Of a stretch of 64,000 nt of DNA, positions 51,626-61,360 are shown one piece after another. Source of the DNA: Idiomarina aquatica (GTDB taxonomy: Bacteria; Pseudomonadota; Gammaproteobacteria; Enterobacterales; Alteromonadaceae); contig NZ_PIPS01000004.1 of the NCBI RefSeq assembly GCF_003987185.1, forward strand, positions 237,594 through 301,593, in the 5' to 3' direction. Made by a program: the position numbers and the translations under genes. Positions within the stretch are counted from its first letter, which is position 1; each line of letters begins with the position of its first letter. Under the pieces are notes generated by a model. The model saw nothing but the letters and a program-made list of their open reading frames with translations. It had not been told where the DNA came from and searched no databases.

Positions 51626-53797
51626 TTAACAAGGTTCCAGTCTCGCATAGGCGACAACCAACCATTTGCTGCCCACTTGATCGAAGTTTATCTGGATTCT
51701 GCTCTGTGGTCCTGTGCCTTCATAATTCAATACCGTGCCGTCTCCAAATTTCGGATGCCGTACCCGCTGACCGAGTTGATAACCGGTTTGCTCAAAGGCT
51801 TCATGGCTTGCTGCGTTATTAAACCGGCTGTAGCTGGATGGGCGTTGGACCTGAGTCTGAAGACGCACTTCATGTAAGGTATCAGCTGGTATTTCAGAGA
51901 CAAACCGGCTCACCTTATGGAAGAATTCTTGCCCATAAATGCGTCGTTGCTCCGCATAAGTCAGTACCAGCTTTTGCATGGCTCGCGTCATTCCGACATA
52001 ACAAAGGCGACGTTCTTCTTCGAGTCGCCCGGGTTCGTCCATCGACTGTTGTGACGGAAAGACGCCTTCCTCAACACCGGTCATAAACACCAACGGAAAC
52101 TCCAGGCCCTTGGCACTGTGAAGCGTCATCAACTGCACAGCATCCTGATACTCATCCGCCTGTTCTTCACCAGCCTCGAGTGCTGCATGCGCCAAAAATG
52201 CGTTAAGCGGACTCATGTCTTCTTCGCTGTCATCCAGGTTAAAGTTTTGACAGGCATTGACCAGCTCTTTCAAGTTCTCAACACGGGTTTCTGCTTTTTC
52301 GCCTTTCTCAGCTTCGTACATCGCCAACAGACCTGAGCGACGGATCACCTCGTCACTCAAACGACCCAGCGTGAAGTCTTCGGTTTCGTCGTCTAACCCT
52401 TCAATAAAGTCAATAAACGCTGCAACGGCGTTTCTTGCTCGTCCTGCCAGTGCTTTTTCAGCAACCATTAAACTCGCCGCTTGCCATAGCGATTGCTGGT
52501 TTTCTCGCGCCGTCTGACGAATGATGTCCAACGTGCGGTTACCAATCCCCCGAGTGGGGGTATTAATGACTCGCTCAAGGGCGGCGTCATCATCACGATT
52601 TGATAAAATACGCAGATACCCTAACGCGTCTTTAATTTCCTGACGTTCAAAGAAGCGTAGCCCGCCATAGATGCGGTAGGGCATACGGGCGTGCAACAAG
52701 GCCTCCTCCAGCACGCGCGACTGCGCGTTACTGCGATATAAAATCGCAACGTCCTGCAACGCATTACCCTGATCACGCCACTCTTCAATACGCCCAACGA
52801 TGTAACGGGCTTCATCCATTTCATTAAACGCGGCATAGAGGCTGACCGGTTCGCCTTCATTACCATCCGTCCAGAGATCCTTACCAAGACGCTCTGCGTT
52901 GTTGGCGATAACCGCATTGGCAGCTCTCAGTATGGTTCCTGTTGAACGATAGTTTTGTTCCAGTCGGATAGTGGTTACCGCCGGGTAGTCGTCCATAAAC
53001 TGCTGTATATTTTCAACCCGCGCACCACGCCAGCCGTAAATGGACTGATCGTCATCGCCGACAATAGTGACAAAATTTTCTGCACCGGAAAGCAACCTGA
53101 TCCACGCGTACTGAATGGCGTTGGTATCCTGAAATTCGTCCACCAATATGTGTCGGAAACGACGCTGATAATGTTCTCTTACCGATTTGTTATGACGCAA
53201 CAGTTCATGAGCGCGTAACAAAAGCTCTGCGAAATCAACCAACCCCGCCCGATCGCAACTTTCCTGATAGGCTTGATAGATGGACTTTAACGTCTGTTCG
53301 TTCGGATCGAAGGTTTCGATGTGTTGCGCCCGCAAACCTTCGTCTTTCTTACCGTTGATGTACCATTGCGCCTGTTTGGCCGGCCAACGCTTTTCATCCA
53401 GATTCATCGACTTTATCAGTCGCTTAATCAGCCGCTGTTGATCATCGCTATCAAGGATTTGAAAGTTTTGCGGCAAGCCAACATCCATATAATGCGCGCG
53501 CAATAACCGGTGAGCCAGACCATGAAAGGTGCCAATCCACATATTGCGCACCGAGCTGCCTAACAACTGTTCTACACGGCCGCGCATCTCGGATGCCGCC
53601 TTATTGGTGAAGGTAACCGCTAAAATACTGTAAGGAGAATAATTACGTTGCTGGATCAGCCAGGCAATACGATGCACCAACACCCGCGTTTTACCACTCC
53701 CTGCCCCTGCCAGCACCAGCATATGACCATCATCAGCACTAACCGCCTGACGTTGTTTATCGTTGAGTCCTGAAATCAAAGGGTGCGTACTGCTCAT
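51626..53797 (-). CDS. uvrD: DNA helicase II UvrD
   Basis: 3'-5' superfamily I helicase of 723 residues used in nucleotide excision repair and mismatch repair. Walker A is LAGAGSGKTRVL, Walker B is ILVDEFQDTN, the QSIYGWRGA motif follows, and motif VI is VGMTRA. The C-terminal Tudor-like tail ends in VGSKWLVVAYARLEPC and is expected to contact RNA polymerase. AGAGGAG lies five bases before the ATG. A LexA-type box in the end of yigB indicates SOS control. Confidence 0.96.
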   Translation of the reverse strand: MSSTHPLISGLNDKQRQAVSADDGHMLVLAGAGSGKTRVLVHRIAWLIQQRNYSPYSILAVTFTNKAASEMRGRVEQLLGSSVRNMWIGTFHGLAHRLLRAHYMDVGLPQNFQILDSDDQQRLIKRLIKSMNLDEKRWPAKQAQWYINGKKDEGLRAQHIETFDPNEQTLKSIYQAYQESCDRAGLVDFAELLLRAHELLRHNKSVREHYQRRFRHILVDEFQDTNAIQYAWIRLLSGAENFVTIVGDDDQSIYGWRGARVENIQQFMDDYPAVTTIRLEQNYRSTGTILRAANAVIANNAERLGKDLWTDGNEGEPVSLYAAFNEMDEARYIVGRIEEWRDQGNALQDVAILYRSNAQSRVLEEALLHARMPYRIYGGLRFFERQEIKDALGYLRILSNRDDDAALERVINTPTRGIGNRTLDIIRQTARENQQSLWQAASLMVAEKALAGRARNAVAAFIDFIEGLDDETEDFTLGRLSDEVIRRSGLLAMYEAEKGEKAETRVENLKELVNACQNFNLDDSEEDMSPLNAFLAHAALEAGEEQADEYQDAVQLMTLHSAKGLEFPLVFMTGVEEGVFPSQQSMDEPGRLEEERRLCYVGMTRAMQKLVLTYAEQRRIYGQEFFHKVSRFVSEIPADTLHEVRLQTQVQRPSSYSRFNNAASHEAFEQTGYQLGQRVRHPKFGDGTVLNYEGTGPQSRIQINFDQVGSKWLVVAYARLEPC

Positions 53798-53838
53798 GTG
53801 GGCTCCTCTTTTAGCGGATTAAACCGCAAGTGTAATCG

Positions 53839-54570
53839 TCAACCACTGTATACGCAACCAGTGTCGAGCAGCTCGTGCAACTGCTGGAGTTGATTAAAAC
53901 GGAAGGTCGGTAAGACACGCAATTGATCGAATGTCCCCAAACCACCACCAAACCAGCCGGTTTGGCAGCCGGCACGGTGTGCTCCCAGAATATCGGAGGT
54001 TGGATGATCACCAATGTGCAACAGTTCCTCTGCCGCGATCGAATAGTGCGCCAGCACCGCATCAAACATGTCGCGGTGCGGCTTGCCTCGCAACCCTTGA
54101 GTGGGCTGCACGATAATATCAAACCACTGACTTAGGCCGATACGCTGACAGTCGACATTGCCGTTACTAATAGCAGCCAAGCGATAACGTTGAGACAATT
54201 GTTGCAGCAATTGATGGGTTTCCGCAGCAACCTCAAAATCACTGCGATGCCGGTGAAATTGCTCCATCACTCGTTCAGCGGCACGCTCCGGATCTTTCAC
54301 ACCAGCCTCCGCAAAGCCTTCCCGCAGCGTGGTCAAACGCAGTAACGTCATGTTACTCGCGAGCTCCACGTTACGGGTCATCAACTGGTTCCGGCGTTGA
54401 CGCCAGTGCTCCAGTTGCCAGTGCCGGGTCTGTGGATAATGTTGTTCGATGAAGCGCTGCACATTGTGTTCTGCAGCCTGCATGATCGGGACATTGTCGT
54501 ACAATGTGTCGTCCAGATCGAAGCTAATAACCGAAAATCGTTTCAGTCGACGGTAGAAGCTCAGCGCCAT
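53839..54570 (-). CDS. yigB: HAD-family phosphatase YigB (FMN/5-amino-6-(5-phospho-D-ribitylamino)uracil type)
   Basis: HAD phosphatase of 243 residues. Motif I is SFDLDDTLYDN (Asp18, Asp20), motif II is AAISNGN, the Lys is in RGKPHRDMF, and the acidic motif is HIGDHPTSDILGAHRAG. E. coli YigB dephosphorylates FMN and the riboflavin precursor; the same role is likely. The ATG at 54570 gives the FYRRLKRFS start seen in E. coli; an upstream in-frame start would overlap xerC. The position xerC-yigB-uvrD is the conserved gammaproteobacterial order. Confidence 0.92.
   Translation of the reverse strand: MALSFYRRLKRFSVISFDLDDTLYDNVPIMQAAEHNVQRFIEQHYPQTRHWQLEHWRQRRNQLMTRNVELASNMTLLRLTTLREGFAEAGVKDPERAAERVMEQFHRHRSDFEVAAETHQLLQQLSQRYRLAAISNGNVDCQRIGLSQWFDIIVQPTQGLRGKPHRDMFDAVLAHYSIAAEELLHIGDHPTSDILGAHRAGCQTGWFGGGLGTFDQLRVLPTFRFNQLQQLHELLDTGCVYSG
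53846..53861. promoter_or_regulatory. Candidate LexA (SOS) box of uvrD
   Basis: CTGTATACGCAACCAG fits CTGT-N8-ACAG with one deviation (CCAG), the same deviation found in the E. coli uvrD box CTGTATATATACCCAG. It lies 48 bases upstream of the uvrD start, inside the last codons of yigB, so uvrD would have its own promoter within the xerC-yigB-uvrD run. Confidence 0.65.
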
Positions 54571-54583
54571 AATTTGATGACCT

Positions 54584-55483
54584 TTATTTGCGTGTTCTGG
54601 TTGCCCTCGGGTGGGCTTTATCATAGACCTCAGCTAAACGCTTGAAGTCGAGGTGGGTATAAATCTGCGTGGTCGACAGATTGGCATGACCCAACAGCTC
54701 CTGTACCGCTCGTAAGTCACCACTGGCCTCCAGCATATGGGACGCAAACGAATGCCGCAATTTATGCGGATGCAGGTCGCCAACGATGCCCTGTTGCTGG
54801 CCCCAGTAATTAAGCCGTTGCTGCACCGTGCGCGGGCTGATGCGATTGAGTCGTTTGCTCACGAACAACGCCACCTCGGGTTTAGCCCCCAGCCAAGCAG
54901 TACGTACTTTATGCCAGCGCCGGATTGCTTTGATTGCATGCTGACCAACCGGCACAATCCGGGTTTTACTGCCTTTACCTGTTACCCGCAACTGACCCAT
55001 GCGCAAATCAACCGAGTCCATATCCAGACTAACCAGCTCCGCCAGGCGGATACCGCTGGAGTAAAGCAGTTCCATCATCGCCGCATCCCGGACGGCCAGT
55101 TCATCATCGGGCAGATCCAATAGGTGTGTGATGCTATCAACATCAAGGTTTTTGGGTAGTCTTTTAGGTATTTTAGGCGCTTTTACCGACAAAGCCGGGT
55201 TATCCGCTAACGCATCATTGTGTAGTAAAAAGTCACAGAATGTTCGCCAGGCCGACAATTTTAACGCAATCGTTCGTTCTCCCAGGCCTTCCCGACGCCA
55301 ATTGACTAACTGTCGCTCAAGCACCGCAACGGTTAACTGTTGCGGCTGCTCTATCTGTTGTGCGGCTAAACGCTCAATATCCTGGCATACCAAGCGTTGG
55401 TAATTTTTTAGCGTAAGGTCTGCGAGTCCGCGTTCACCGCGCAGATGATCAAGCCACTTTTGCTGCCAGTTAAGCAGCGTCAT
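54584..55483 (-). CDS. xerC: Tyrosine recombinase XerC
   Basis: Site-specific recombinase of 299 residues that with XerD resolves chromosome dimers at dif. The catalytic residues are Arg146, Lys170, His240, Arg243, His266 and the nucleophile Tyr275, in SSGIRLAEL, GKGSKTR, HPHKLRHSFASH and TTQIYTHLDF. It starts inside the DUF484 gene (14-base overlap) and sits between DUF484 and yigB. This is the housekeeping gene, not a mobile-element integrase. Confidence 0.96.
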   Translation of the reverse strand: MTLLNWQQKWLDHLRGERGLADLTLKNYQRLVCQDIERLAAQQIEQPQQLTVAVLERQLVNWRREGLGERTIALKLSAWRTFCDFLLHNDALADNPALSVKAPKIPKRLPKNLDVDSITHLLDLPDDELAVRDAAMMELLYSSGIRLAELVSLDMDSVDLRMGQLRVTGKGSKTRIVPVGQHAIKAIRRWHKVRTAWLGAKPEVALFVSKRLNRISPRTVQQRLNYWGQQQGIVGDLHPHKLRHSFASHMLEASGDLRAVQELLGHANLSTTQIYTHLDFKRLAEVYDKAHPRATRTRK

Positions 55484-56165
55484 CGTTCACCAGTACTGTG
55501 GGTAACAGCGCACTGAGTAAGGCCTGTAATTGGGTGATAAGCAATTTGTCCATCGCTGGTTCAAAATGTCCGGCTTTGGCACTGCCGACCGCCAGCATAC
55601 CGATATCGCCTTCTTTACCCAGCAGCAACAAAGCCACTGACGCTACCGACTCATCACGAAACAGCAGTTTATGTTCCTGCTCCGTCAGCCGACCGAGGTA
55701 AATCGGGTCATCGCTAAAGCGCTTGCTCAGTAATTGCTTATGCGTATCCGAGGCGAAGGTGTATTGTTCCTCCAACTCTATTGGGCTGTTAAAGAATTTT
55801 AACGACAATGCTGGCATGTTAAGTTGCGTTTCGAAGGTAAGCTGTAGCTCATCCAAAACTTGCGGTAACGTTCTGCAGTCGAGCAACCTTACATAAAGCT
55901 GACTGTAGGCTGTAAAGATTTCTTCATTGCGACGCGCATTAACCATCAATTCAGTGATTTCTTCTTCCAGCTCTTTTACTTTGCTGCGTAATTTTTGCTG
56001 CTGGCGTTCAACCAGAGACACTGCGCCGCGCTCTTCATGACGGAAACGCAGGTGCGTTAACAAATCGTCGTTATTCATAAAGAAGTCTGGATTTTCAATC
56101 AGATATTCGCGTATCAGCGAATCGTCAATGCGTTGCATAGCTTGCTTCTCGGGTTCTGTACTCAT
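55470..56165 (-). CDS. DUF484 family protein (YigA-like)
   Basis: Cytosolic protein of 231 residues. The N-terminal [22 protein letters not shown] and [21 protein letters not shown] segments are DUF484 hallmarks; a coiled coil (about 50-85) joins a GAF-like domain (about 90-225). The function is unknown, but it is a fixed neighbour of xerC and dapF in gammaproteobacteria (E. coli yigA). It overlaps dapF by 4 bases and xerC by 14, so translation is coupled. Confidence 0.9.
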   Translation of the reverse strand: MSTEPEKQAMQRIDDSLIREYLIENPDFFMNNDDLLTHLRFRHEERGAVSLVERQQQKLRSKVKELEEEITELMVNARRNEEIFTAYSQLYVRLLDCRTLPQVLDELQLTFETQLNMPALSLKFFNSPIELEEQYTFASDTHKQLLSKRFSDDPIYLGRLTEQEHKLLFRDESVASVALLLLGKEGDIGMLAVGSAKAGHFEPAMDKLLITQLQALLSALLPTVLVNDDAA

Positions 56166-56989
56166 AACAACATTTGTCCATCAAAAATAAGTTCGGCCGG
56201 CCCCGTCATTTTAACTTGTTGCTCGGGCTGCCAGCGAATCACCAGTTTGCCGCCGGGCAATTCAACGGTCACCTGGTTATTTAATTTTTCCTGTTGCATA
56301 CCAATCACGGCCGCCGCACAGGCACCACTACCACAGGCCTGGGTTTCGCCAACGCCACGTTCATGCACGCGTAAACGAATGTTATCGCGATCAACGATCT
56401 GCATAAAACCAACGTTTACGCTCTCGGGAAAACGGTCGTGGGCGGCAATCAAGGTGCCGAGTCGGTTTACCGGTGCGGTATCCACATCGTCGACCTCGAT
56501 CACACAATGGGGGTTACCCAGCCCCATAACACCACATAACACCGTTTCTTCATTCGCTCTTAGCACATAGGTTTGCTCAGCTTTTTGCGCCTTGAATGGC
56601 ACACTTGCCGGTTCAAATTGCGGTAACCCCATTTCCACCGTGACCTGACCATCTTTTTCCAGATGCAACACCAACTTGCCGGCTTTGGTACTGACCTTTA
56701 AATGGTTTTTGTTCGTTAGCCCTTTGAGGCGCACAAACTTGGCAAAACACCGGGCTCCATTACCGCACTGAGCAACTTCGCTGCCATCTGCATTAAAAAT
56801 TCGATAATGAAAGTCGAGATCCGGATCGTACGGCGGTTCAACTAACAACAGCTGATCAAAGCCAATACCCGTGTGCCGATTAGCCCATTGTTTGATTTGC
56901 TCCGGATTGACGTAAAGGTTCTGGGTGACATTATCAACCACCACAAAATCATTACCTAGTCCATGCATTTTCGAGAACTGCAGTAACAT
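56162..56989 (-). CDS. dapF: Diaminopimelate epimerase DapF
   Basis: PLP-independent epimerase of 275 residues. It interconverts LL- and meso-diaminopimelate for lysine and peptidoglycan synthesis. The two catalytic cysteines are Cys75 ([12 protein letters not shown]) and Cys219 ([13 protein letters not shown]), matching Cys73 and Cys217 of E. coli. It is seven bases downstream of lysA, whose product uses meso-diaminopimelate, so substrate producer and consumer are made together. Confidence 0.97.
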   Translation of the reverse strand: MLLQFSKMHGLGNDFVVVDNVTQNLYVNPEQIKQWANRHTGIGFDQLLLVEPPYDPDLDFHYRIFNADGSEVAQCGNGARCFAKFVRLKGLTNKNHLKVSTKAGKLVLHLEKDGQVTVEMGLPQFEPASVPFKAQKAEQTYVLRANEETVLCGVMGLGNPHCVIEVDDVDTAPVNRLGTLIAAHDRFPESVNVGFMQIVDRDNIRLRVHERGVGETQACGSGACAAAVIGMQQEKLNNQVTVELPGGKLVIRWQPEQQVKMTGPAELIFDGQMLL

Positions 56990-56996
56990 CGCTGAG

Positions 56997-58250
56997 TTAT
57001 GTCCTATCTAACAGTCGTTCGCCACGAATCAAGTCATCAAATGTTTCACGCGCCCGGATTAAAAAGCTATTAGCGCCATCGACCAGAACTTCGGCCGGCT
57101 TCGCCCGTGTGTTGTAATTAGAGCTCATGGTAAAACCATAAGCACCAACATGTTTAACCGCCAGCAGATCACCGCCAGTTATCGTTAAATGCCTTGCATG
57201 ACCTAAAAAGCAGCCAGTTTCGCAAACCGGACCAACCACATCAACCAACTTGCCGCGGCCATTATTGGCTTCATCCACGGCCACAATATCATGCCATGCC
57301 TGATAGAGTGAGGGACGCAATAAATCGTTCATACCCGCATCGACCAGGGCAAACCGCTTATCATCGGTTTCTTTCAAGTATTCGACCCGCGTCAGTAACA
57401 CACCAGCATCCGCAATAATGGCGCGGCCTGGCTCCAGCACCAACGTAAGCTGCGGATAGTTTTCAGCCATCTTCAGGACACCGGTAAGATACGCCTCAAG
57501 ATCCAGCGACGCTGTACCTTCATAGCTGACACCGAAACCACCGCCCAAATCGAGGTGGGTCAGGGTAATATTTTCGCTCTGCAAACGCTCAACTAACTGA
57601 AACATACGCTCCGCCGCGTCCAGGAATGGCGCCGGAGTCATAATTTGCGAACCAATATGGCAGTCTGCACCAAGCAACTGAATATTCGGTAATTCATGCG
57701 CGCGGCGAAAGACCGGCATCGCATCCGCCATAGCGATACCAAATTTGTTCGCCTTCATGCCGGTAGCGATGTAGGGGTGTGTTTGCGCATCGACATCAGG
57801 GTTTACCCTGAGTGAAACCGGTGCCATTAAGCCTAGTTGCTGCGCAACCATTTGAATCCGCTCAAGCTCTGCCGCCGATTCAACATTGATGCAGCCAATC
57901 CCCTGCTGTAATGCAAACGTCAGTTCCTCTACCGACTTTGCAACCCCTGAGAACACCACCGATTCGGCTTTGCCACCGGCTTTCAGTACTCGCTTAAGCT
58001 CACCACCGGAGACAATATCAAAGCCGGCACCCTGGGCTGCCAGCAACTGCAAAATGGCTAGGTTACTGTTCGCCTTTACCGCATAACACAAGCGGTGCGG
58101 GGCTGGCCAATAACGCGTAAAACGTTGCCAGTTATCAAGCAATTGCGCCTTTGAATAGACATATAATGGCGTACCATACTGTTCAGCAAGCGCCGTAGCT
58201 GAACATTCTTCCAAATGAAATTGTTGTTTTTTAAAGTCAATAAACGTCAT
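56997..58250 (-). CDS. lysA: Diaminopimelate decarboxylase LysA
   Basis: PLP enzyme of the alanine-racemase fold, 417 residues. It converts meso-diaminopimelate to L-lysine. The cofactor lysine is Lys59 in CYAVKANSN; the phosphate-binding loop [22 protein letters not shown] and the catalytic Cys in [12 protein letters not shown] are present. Its ATG overlaps the lptM stop by 4 bases (ATGA). The order lptM-lysA-dapF is the pseudomonad-like version of this locus; in E. coli lysA is elsewhere. Confidence 0.97.
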   Translation of the reverse strand: MTFIDFKKQQFHLEECSATALAEQYGTPLYVYSKAQLLDNWQRFTRYWPAPHRLCYAVKANSNLAILQLLAAQGAGFDIVSGGELKRVLKAGGKAESVVFSGVAKSVEELTFALQQGIGCINVESAAELERIQMVAQQLGLMAPVSLRVNPDVDAQTHPYIATGMKANKFGIAMADAMPVFRRAHELPNIQLLGADCHIGSQIMTPAPFLDAAERMFQLVERLQSENITLTHLDLGGGFGVSYEGTASLDLEAYLTGVLKMAENYPQLTLVLEPGRAIIADAGVLLTRVEYLKETDDKRFALVDAGMNDLLRPSLYQAWHDIVAVDEANNGRGKLVDVVGPVCETGCFLGHARHLTITGGDLLAVKHVGAYGFTMSSNYNTRAKPAEVLVDGANSFLIRARETFDDLIRGERLLDRT

Positions 58251-58420
58251 TGCGCTTCCAAGCTGTCTACTTTCGTTTCCGGTTCGCCTTGGGCAGGCTC
58301 ATTCTGCTCTGGCAAAGGTTGAGGTTGCAGTGGGCCTTTTTGACCGCATCCCACGACTACAATCGCCATCATTAATGGTAGAATGGTTCGTGTTGCCTTG
58401 ATTATAATTTGTTTGATCAT
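58247..58420 (-). CDS. lptM: LPS translocon maturation lipoprotein LptM (YifL)
   Basis: Small lipoprotein of 57 residues, found by hand. Residues 1-25 are a lipoprotein signal ending VVVGC, and the mature part begins CGQKGPL, the LptM/YifL hallmark, followed by a Pro/Gln/Glu-rich tail. E. coli LptM binds LptD and promotes its oxidative maturation in the outer membrane. It sits directly before lysA (ATGA overlap) and is divergent from hemC by 88 bases. No strong ribosome site was seen. Conservation of the motif and position makes the call secure. Confidence 0.9.
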   Translation of the reverse strand: MIKQIIIKATRTILPLMMAIVVVGCGQKGPLQPQPLPEQNEPAQGEPETKVDSLEAQ

Positions 58421-58508
58421 CGCTAAACTATCGTTTCACTAAAAAATACAAGCTATGCGTATCATCGCACTGCGCGCACCAAATGTCATTAAGCTGTAGG
58501 GGTAGGAT

Positions 58509-59444
58509 ATGAGCAAAACCGTCAGAATAGCGACACGGAAGAGTAAGCTAGCCATGTGGCAAGCAGAGCATATACAAGCTCGCCTGCAGCAGTTATACCC
58601 GGAATTAACGGTAGAACTGGTGCCGATGTCGACTCGTGGCGATGTGATTTTAGACACTCCACTGGCTAAAATCGGTGGTAAGGGTCTGTTTGTTAAAGAG
58701 TTAGAGGCAGCTATGATGGAAGGCCGTGCTGACTTGGCGGTGCATTCCATGAAGGATTTACCGGTTGAGTTTCCACCGGGCCTCGAGTTACACACCATCT
58801 GTGAAGGTGAAGACCCGCGTGATGCCTTTGTCTCGAACACGTTCAAAAACCTTGACGAGCTACCGGCTGGTGCCGTGGTCGGAACCTGTAGTTTACGTCG
58901 TCGCTGTCAGATAAAAGAAGCGTTTCCGCAGCTTGAAATTAAAGATCTTCGTGGCAACGTGCAAACGCGCCTGCGAAAACTGGACGAAGGACAATTTGAT
59001 GCCATTATTCTGGCCGCGTCTGGACTGATCCGGCTGGAGCTTGGCGAGCGCATTACTTCGTTCATTCCAGTGACACAATCATTACCGGCCAATGGACAAG
59101 GTGTTTTAGGTATAGAAGTCCGTAGTGATGACGACGAGATAAAACAATTGCTGGAACCACTTCAGTGTCAGCAGACGCGCTATCGCGTATTGGCCGAGCG
59201 GGCAATGAACCGCCGCTTGCAGGGTGGCTGTCAGGTGCCGATTGGTGCTTTTGCGGAAATCACAAACGATCAAGTTTATCTACGCGGCCTGGTCGGGGAT
59301 CCCGATGGTCTGCAAGTGATTCGGGATGAGGTACGGGGCCCCGTGGAAGACGCTGAAGCACTCGGCATCACATTGGCTGAGAAGTTGCTGGCACAAGGCG
59401 CAGGCGACATTCTCGCCGCCGTTTATCAACAAGCTGATGAATAA
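58509..59444 (+). CDS. hemC: Hydroxymethylbilane synthase HemC
   Basis: Porphobilinogen deaminase of 311 residues, the third step of haem synthesis from aminolevulinate. [17 protein letters not shown] and VPMSTRGD begin the protein; Cys241 in [14 protein letters not shown] carries the dipyrromethane cofactor. It is the first gene of hemC-hemD-hemX-hemY and overlaps hemD by 8 bases. In E. coli cyaA is divergent from hemC; here lptM takes that place. Confidence 0.97.
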   Translation: MSKTVRIATRKSKLAMWQAEHIQARLQQLYPELTVELVPMSTRGDVILDTPLAKIGGKGLFVKELEAAMMEGRADLAVHSMKDLPVEFPPGLELHTICEGEDPRDAFVSNTFKNLDELPAGAVVGTCSLRRRCQIKEAFPQLEIKDLRGNVQTRLRKLDEGQFDAIILAASGLIRLELGERITSFIPVTQSLPANGQGVLGIEVRSDDDEIKQLLEPLQCQQTRYRVLAERAMNRRLQGGCQVPIGAFAEITNDQVYLRGLVGDPDGLQVIRDEVRGPVEDAEALGITLAEKLLAQGAGDILAAVYQQADE

Positions 59445-60156
59445 GCTCCTCCTGATTCAACCGCTCGGCAGCCGACCACGATTATTGCAGCGGCTACAGG
59501 CTGCCGACGTCCCTTACTTTGAACAAAGCTTTATTGATATCCAAGCCCTTCGCCCGGCCGTAACTCACCTGACGACTACCGATGCTGTCATCTGGATCAG
59601 TAAAAATGCGGTTAAATACGCACTCGAAGCGGGTCTGAAATTACCGCGACAGGTTGCTATGTATGCCGTCGGTCCGGCCACCGCACAGTACGCATGCCAA
59701 CAATTTAAACGGCCCTGCCAATGCCCAACGTTTGAACACAGCTCGGAAGGGCTATTAAAACTGCCACAATTGACCGACGTCGAAGCACAGCAGTGGTGTT
59801 TGATCAAAGGTAAGGGCGGACGCGAATTGCTTGCTGATAGCCTGGTGGCACGAGGCGCTTCGGTGCGTTCACTGGAAGTCTATCAACGGGTAAAAAAACC
59901 TTTATCAGATGCCGGGGTTGTGCAAGATTGGATGCAGCAGGTTAACAGGATCATGGTCAGCAGTGCCGAGCAACTCGCTTATTTTCTGTCTGAGTTGCCC
60001 CCCCACGCCGATGCCTGGCTGCGCAGTTGCCACTGGATTGTGCCAAGCGAGCGCCTGAGCCTGTTAATTCCTTTTGTGCAGGATGACGCGGTTACAGTTA
60101 CGCAAAGTGCATCTGAAAACGCTATGATTAACGCATTACTGGAAGATGGAAACTGA
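59437..60156 (+). CDS. hemD: Uroporphyrinogen-III synthase HemD
   Basis: Enzyme of 239 residues that closes hydroxymethylbilane with inversion of ring D. Sequence conservation in this family is low; [15 protein letters not shown] at the start, [26 protein letters not shown] and [11 protein letters not shown] fit. The frame is open earlier, inside hemC, but the ATG at 59437 overlaps the hemC stop by 8 bases and gives the normal length. Position between hemC and hemX supports the call. Confidence 0.92.
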   Translation: MNKLLLIQPLGSRPRLLQRLQAADVPYFEQSFIDIQALRPAVTHLTTTDAVIWISKNAVKYALEAGLKLPRQVAMYAVGPATAQYACQQFKRPCQCPTFEHSSEGLLKLPQLTDVEAQQWCLIKGKGGRELLADSLVARGASVRSLEVYQRVKKPLSDAGVVQDWMQQVNRIMVSSAEQLAYFLSELPPHADAWLRSCHWIVPSERLSLLIPFVQDDAVTVTQSASENAMINALLEDGN

Positions 60157-60157
60157 T

Positions 60158-61360
60158 ATGACCGATGACAACAAACAACCGGAATCGCAACAACCCAAAA
60201 CAAATGAGGTTGCAGAGCCGGTAAAGGATAGTAAGGCGTCCACGGAAAAGGGCAAAACCCGTACCACCAGCACGAGCAAGAAGCCCCGTGGGAGCAAGCT
60301 TAAACGTGCGTTTTGGTACCTGGTATTGGTCATCATAATCGCTACCATCGCCTGGATTGTTGTAGAACAGCCTTATAAACAGCTCGGCCTGGACTTATCC
60401 GACAAAAGCTCAGCAACCGACAATGCCAATACGCCGGCTGAGCGCTTTAATGCCGAACAACAAGTAAACGCATTAGCACAACGTTTGAACGCGGCAGAAC
60501 GTCAGTTGAGACAGCTCAACCAGCAAACAGAGTCGTTCTCATCTGACAAGCAATTGGCCGCGCTGCAAGAGCAGTTGCAATCGTTACGTAGCGATCTTTC
60601 ACAACAACGACAGCAGCTGAGTCAATTAGCGGACCAGTTACCGCAACAACAATTCGAACGCATGAGTCATTGGCGCCTGTTTGAAGCAAAACAAACGGTC
60701 AGTGCAGCAGCACGTTTGTTGTGGGGAACCGAAGATTATCGCAGTGCATTGGCGTTGTTAAAAATAGCAGACCAACAACTTGCCGGTATCGAGTCCGCTG
60801 CGGCAATCCAAATTCGCCAAGTGCTGGCGAGTGATATTGCCCGCGTTGAGGGTCGGTTGAGTTCGCGCCCGGATCAACTGGTATTAACGTTATCGGGTTT
60901 ACAGCAACGCCTGCAGGAGTTGCCTAATCGTGTCGCTGAAAAGCGCCTTGATGAGCGTGCGACGGACAAGACTGTCTCAACCGACGCCGAAAATTGGCGT
61001 GAGAACCTACGGGCCAACTGGAACGATTTTCTGGATACCTTTATTCGTATCCAGCCTGCGACCAGTAATCCCGAACCATTGCTAAACGCGAGTGAACGCG
61101 ATGCCATGACTCTGCGACTCGATTTATTAATGACCATGGCACAACACGCAGCGTTGCAGGATAACGCCTCGCTTTGGCGCAGTTATATTGATCAGGCACT
61201 GCCCCTCATCGACGCCCTAAAAGGTAACACCGATGCAGCCAACGACATCAAACAGCGTTTAACCGAGCTACGCCAACAACAACCCGGCTCAGACTCTATT
61301 GAACGACTGGATGCTCTGGAAGCATTAACCGCCGCGACAGAGCAAGGAGGCTTGCAATGA
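60158..61360 (+). CDS. hemX: HemX-like membrane protein of the hem operon
   Basis: Protein of 400 residues with a charged N-terminus, one membrane helix (about 50-75) and a long periplasmic helical coiled-coil part (about 105-170, rich in Gln) followed by a helical domain. It matches HemX, historically called uroporphyrin-III C-methyltransferase, but no methyltransferase motif is seen, so that name should not be taken as function. The ATG at 60158 has GGA at seven bases; an earlier ATG overlaps the end of hemD. It overlaps hemY by 4 bases. Confidence 0.9.
   Translation: MTDDNKQPESQQPKTNEVAEPVKDSKASTEKGKTRTTSTSKKPRGSKLKRAFWYLVLVIIIATIAWIVVEQPYKQLGLDLSDKSSATDNANTPAERFNAEQQVNALAQRLNAAERQLRQLNQQTESFSSDKQLAALQEQLQSLRSDLSQQRQQLSQLADQLPQQQFERMSHWRLFEAKQTVSAAARLLWGTEDYRSALALLKIADQQLAGIESAAAIQIRQVLASDIARVEGRLSSRPDQLVLTLSGLQQRLQELPNRVAEKRLDERATDKTVSTDAENWRENLRANWNDFLDTFIRIQPATSNPEPLLNASERDAMTLRLDLLMTMAQHAALQDNASLWRSYIDQALPLIDALKGNTDAANDIKQRLTELRQQQPGSDSIERLDALEALTAATEQGGLQ

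Noticed and set aside
54584..55483. XerC read as an integrase of a mobile element
   Set aside because: It is in the conserved dapF-DUF484-xerC-yigB-uvrD order, and no attachment-site repeat or phage gene is near.
60158..61360. HemX as a uroporphyrinogen methyltransferase
   Set aside because: No SAM-binding motif is visible; the enzyme name is a historical label for this membrane coiled-coil protein.
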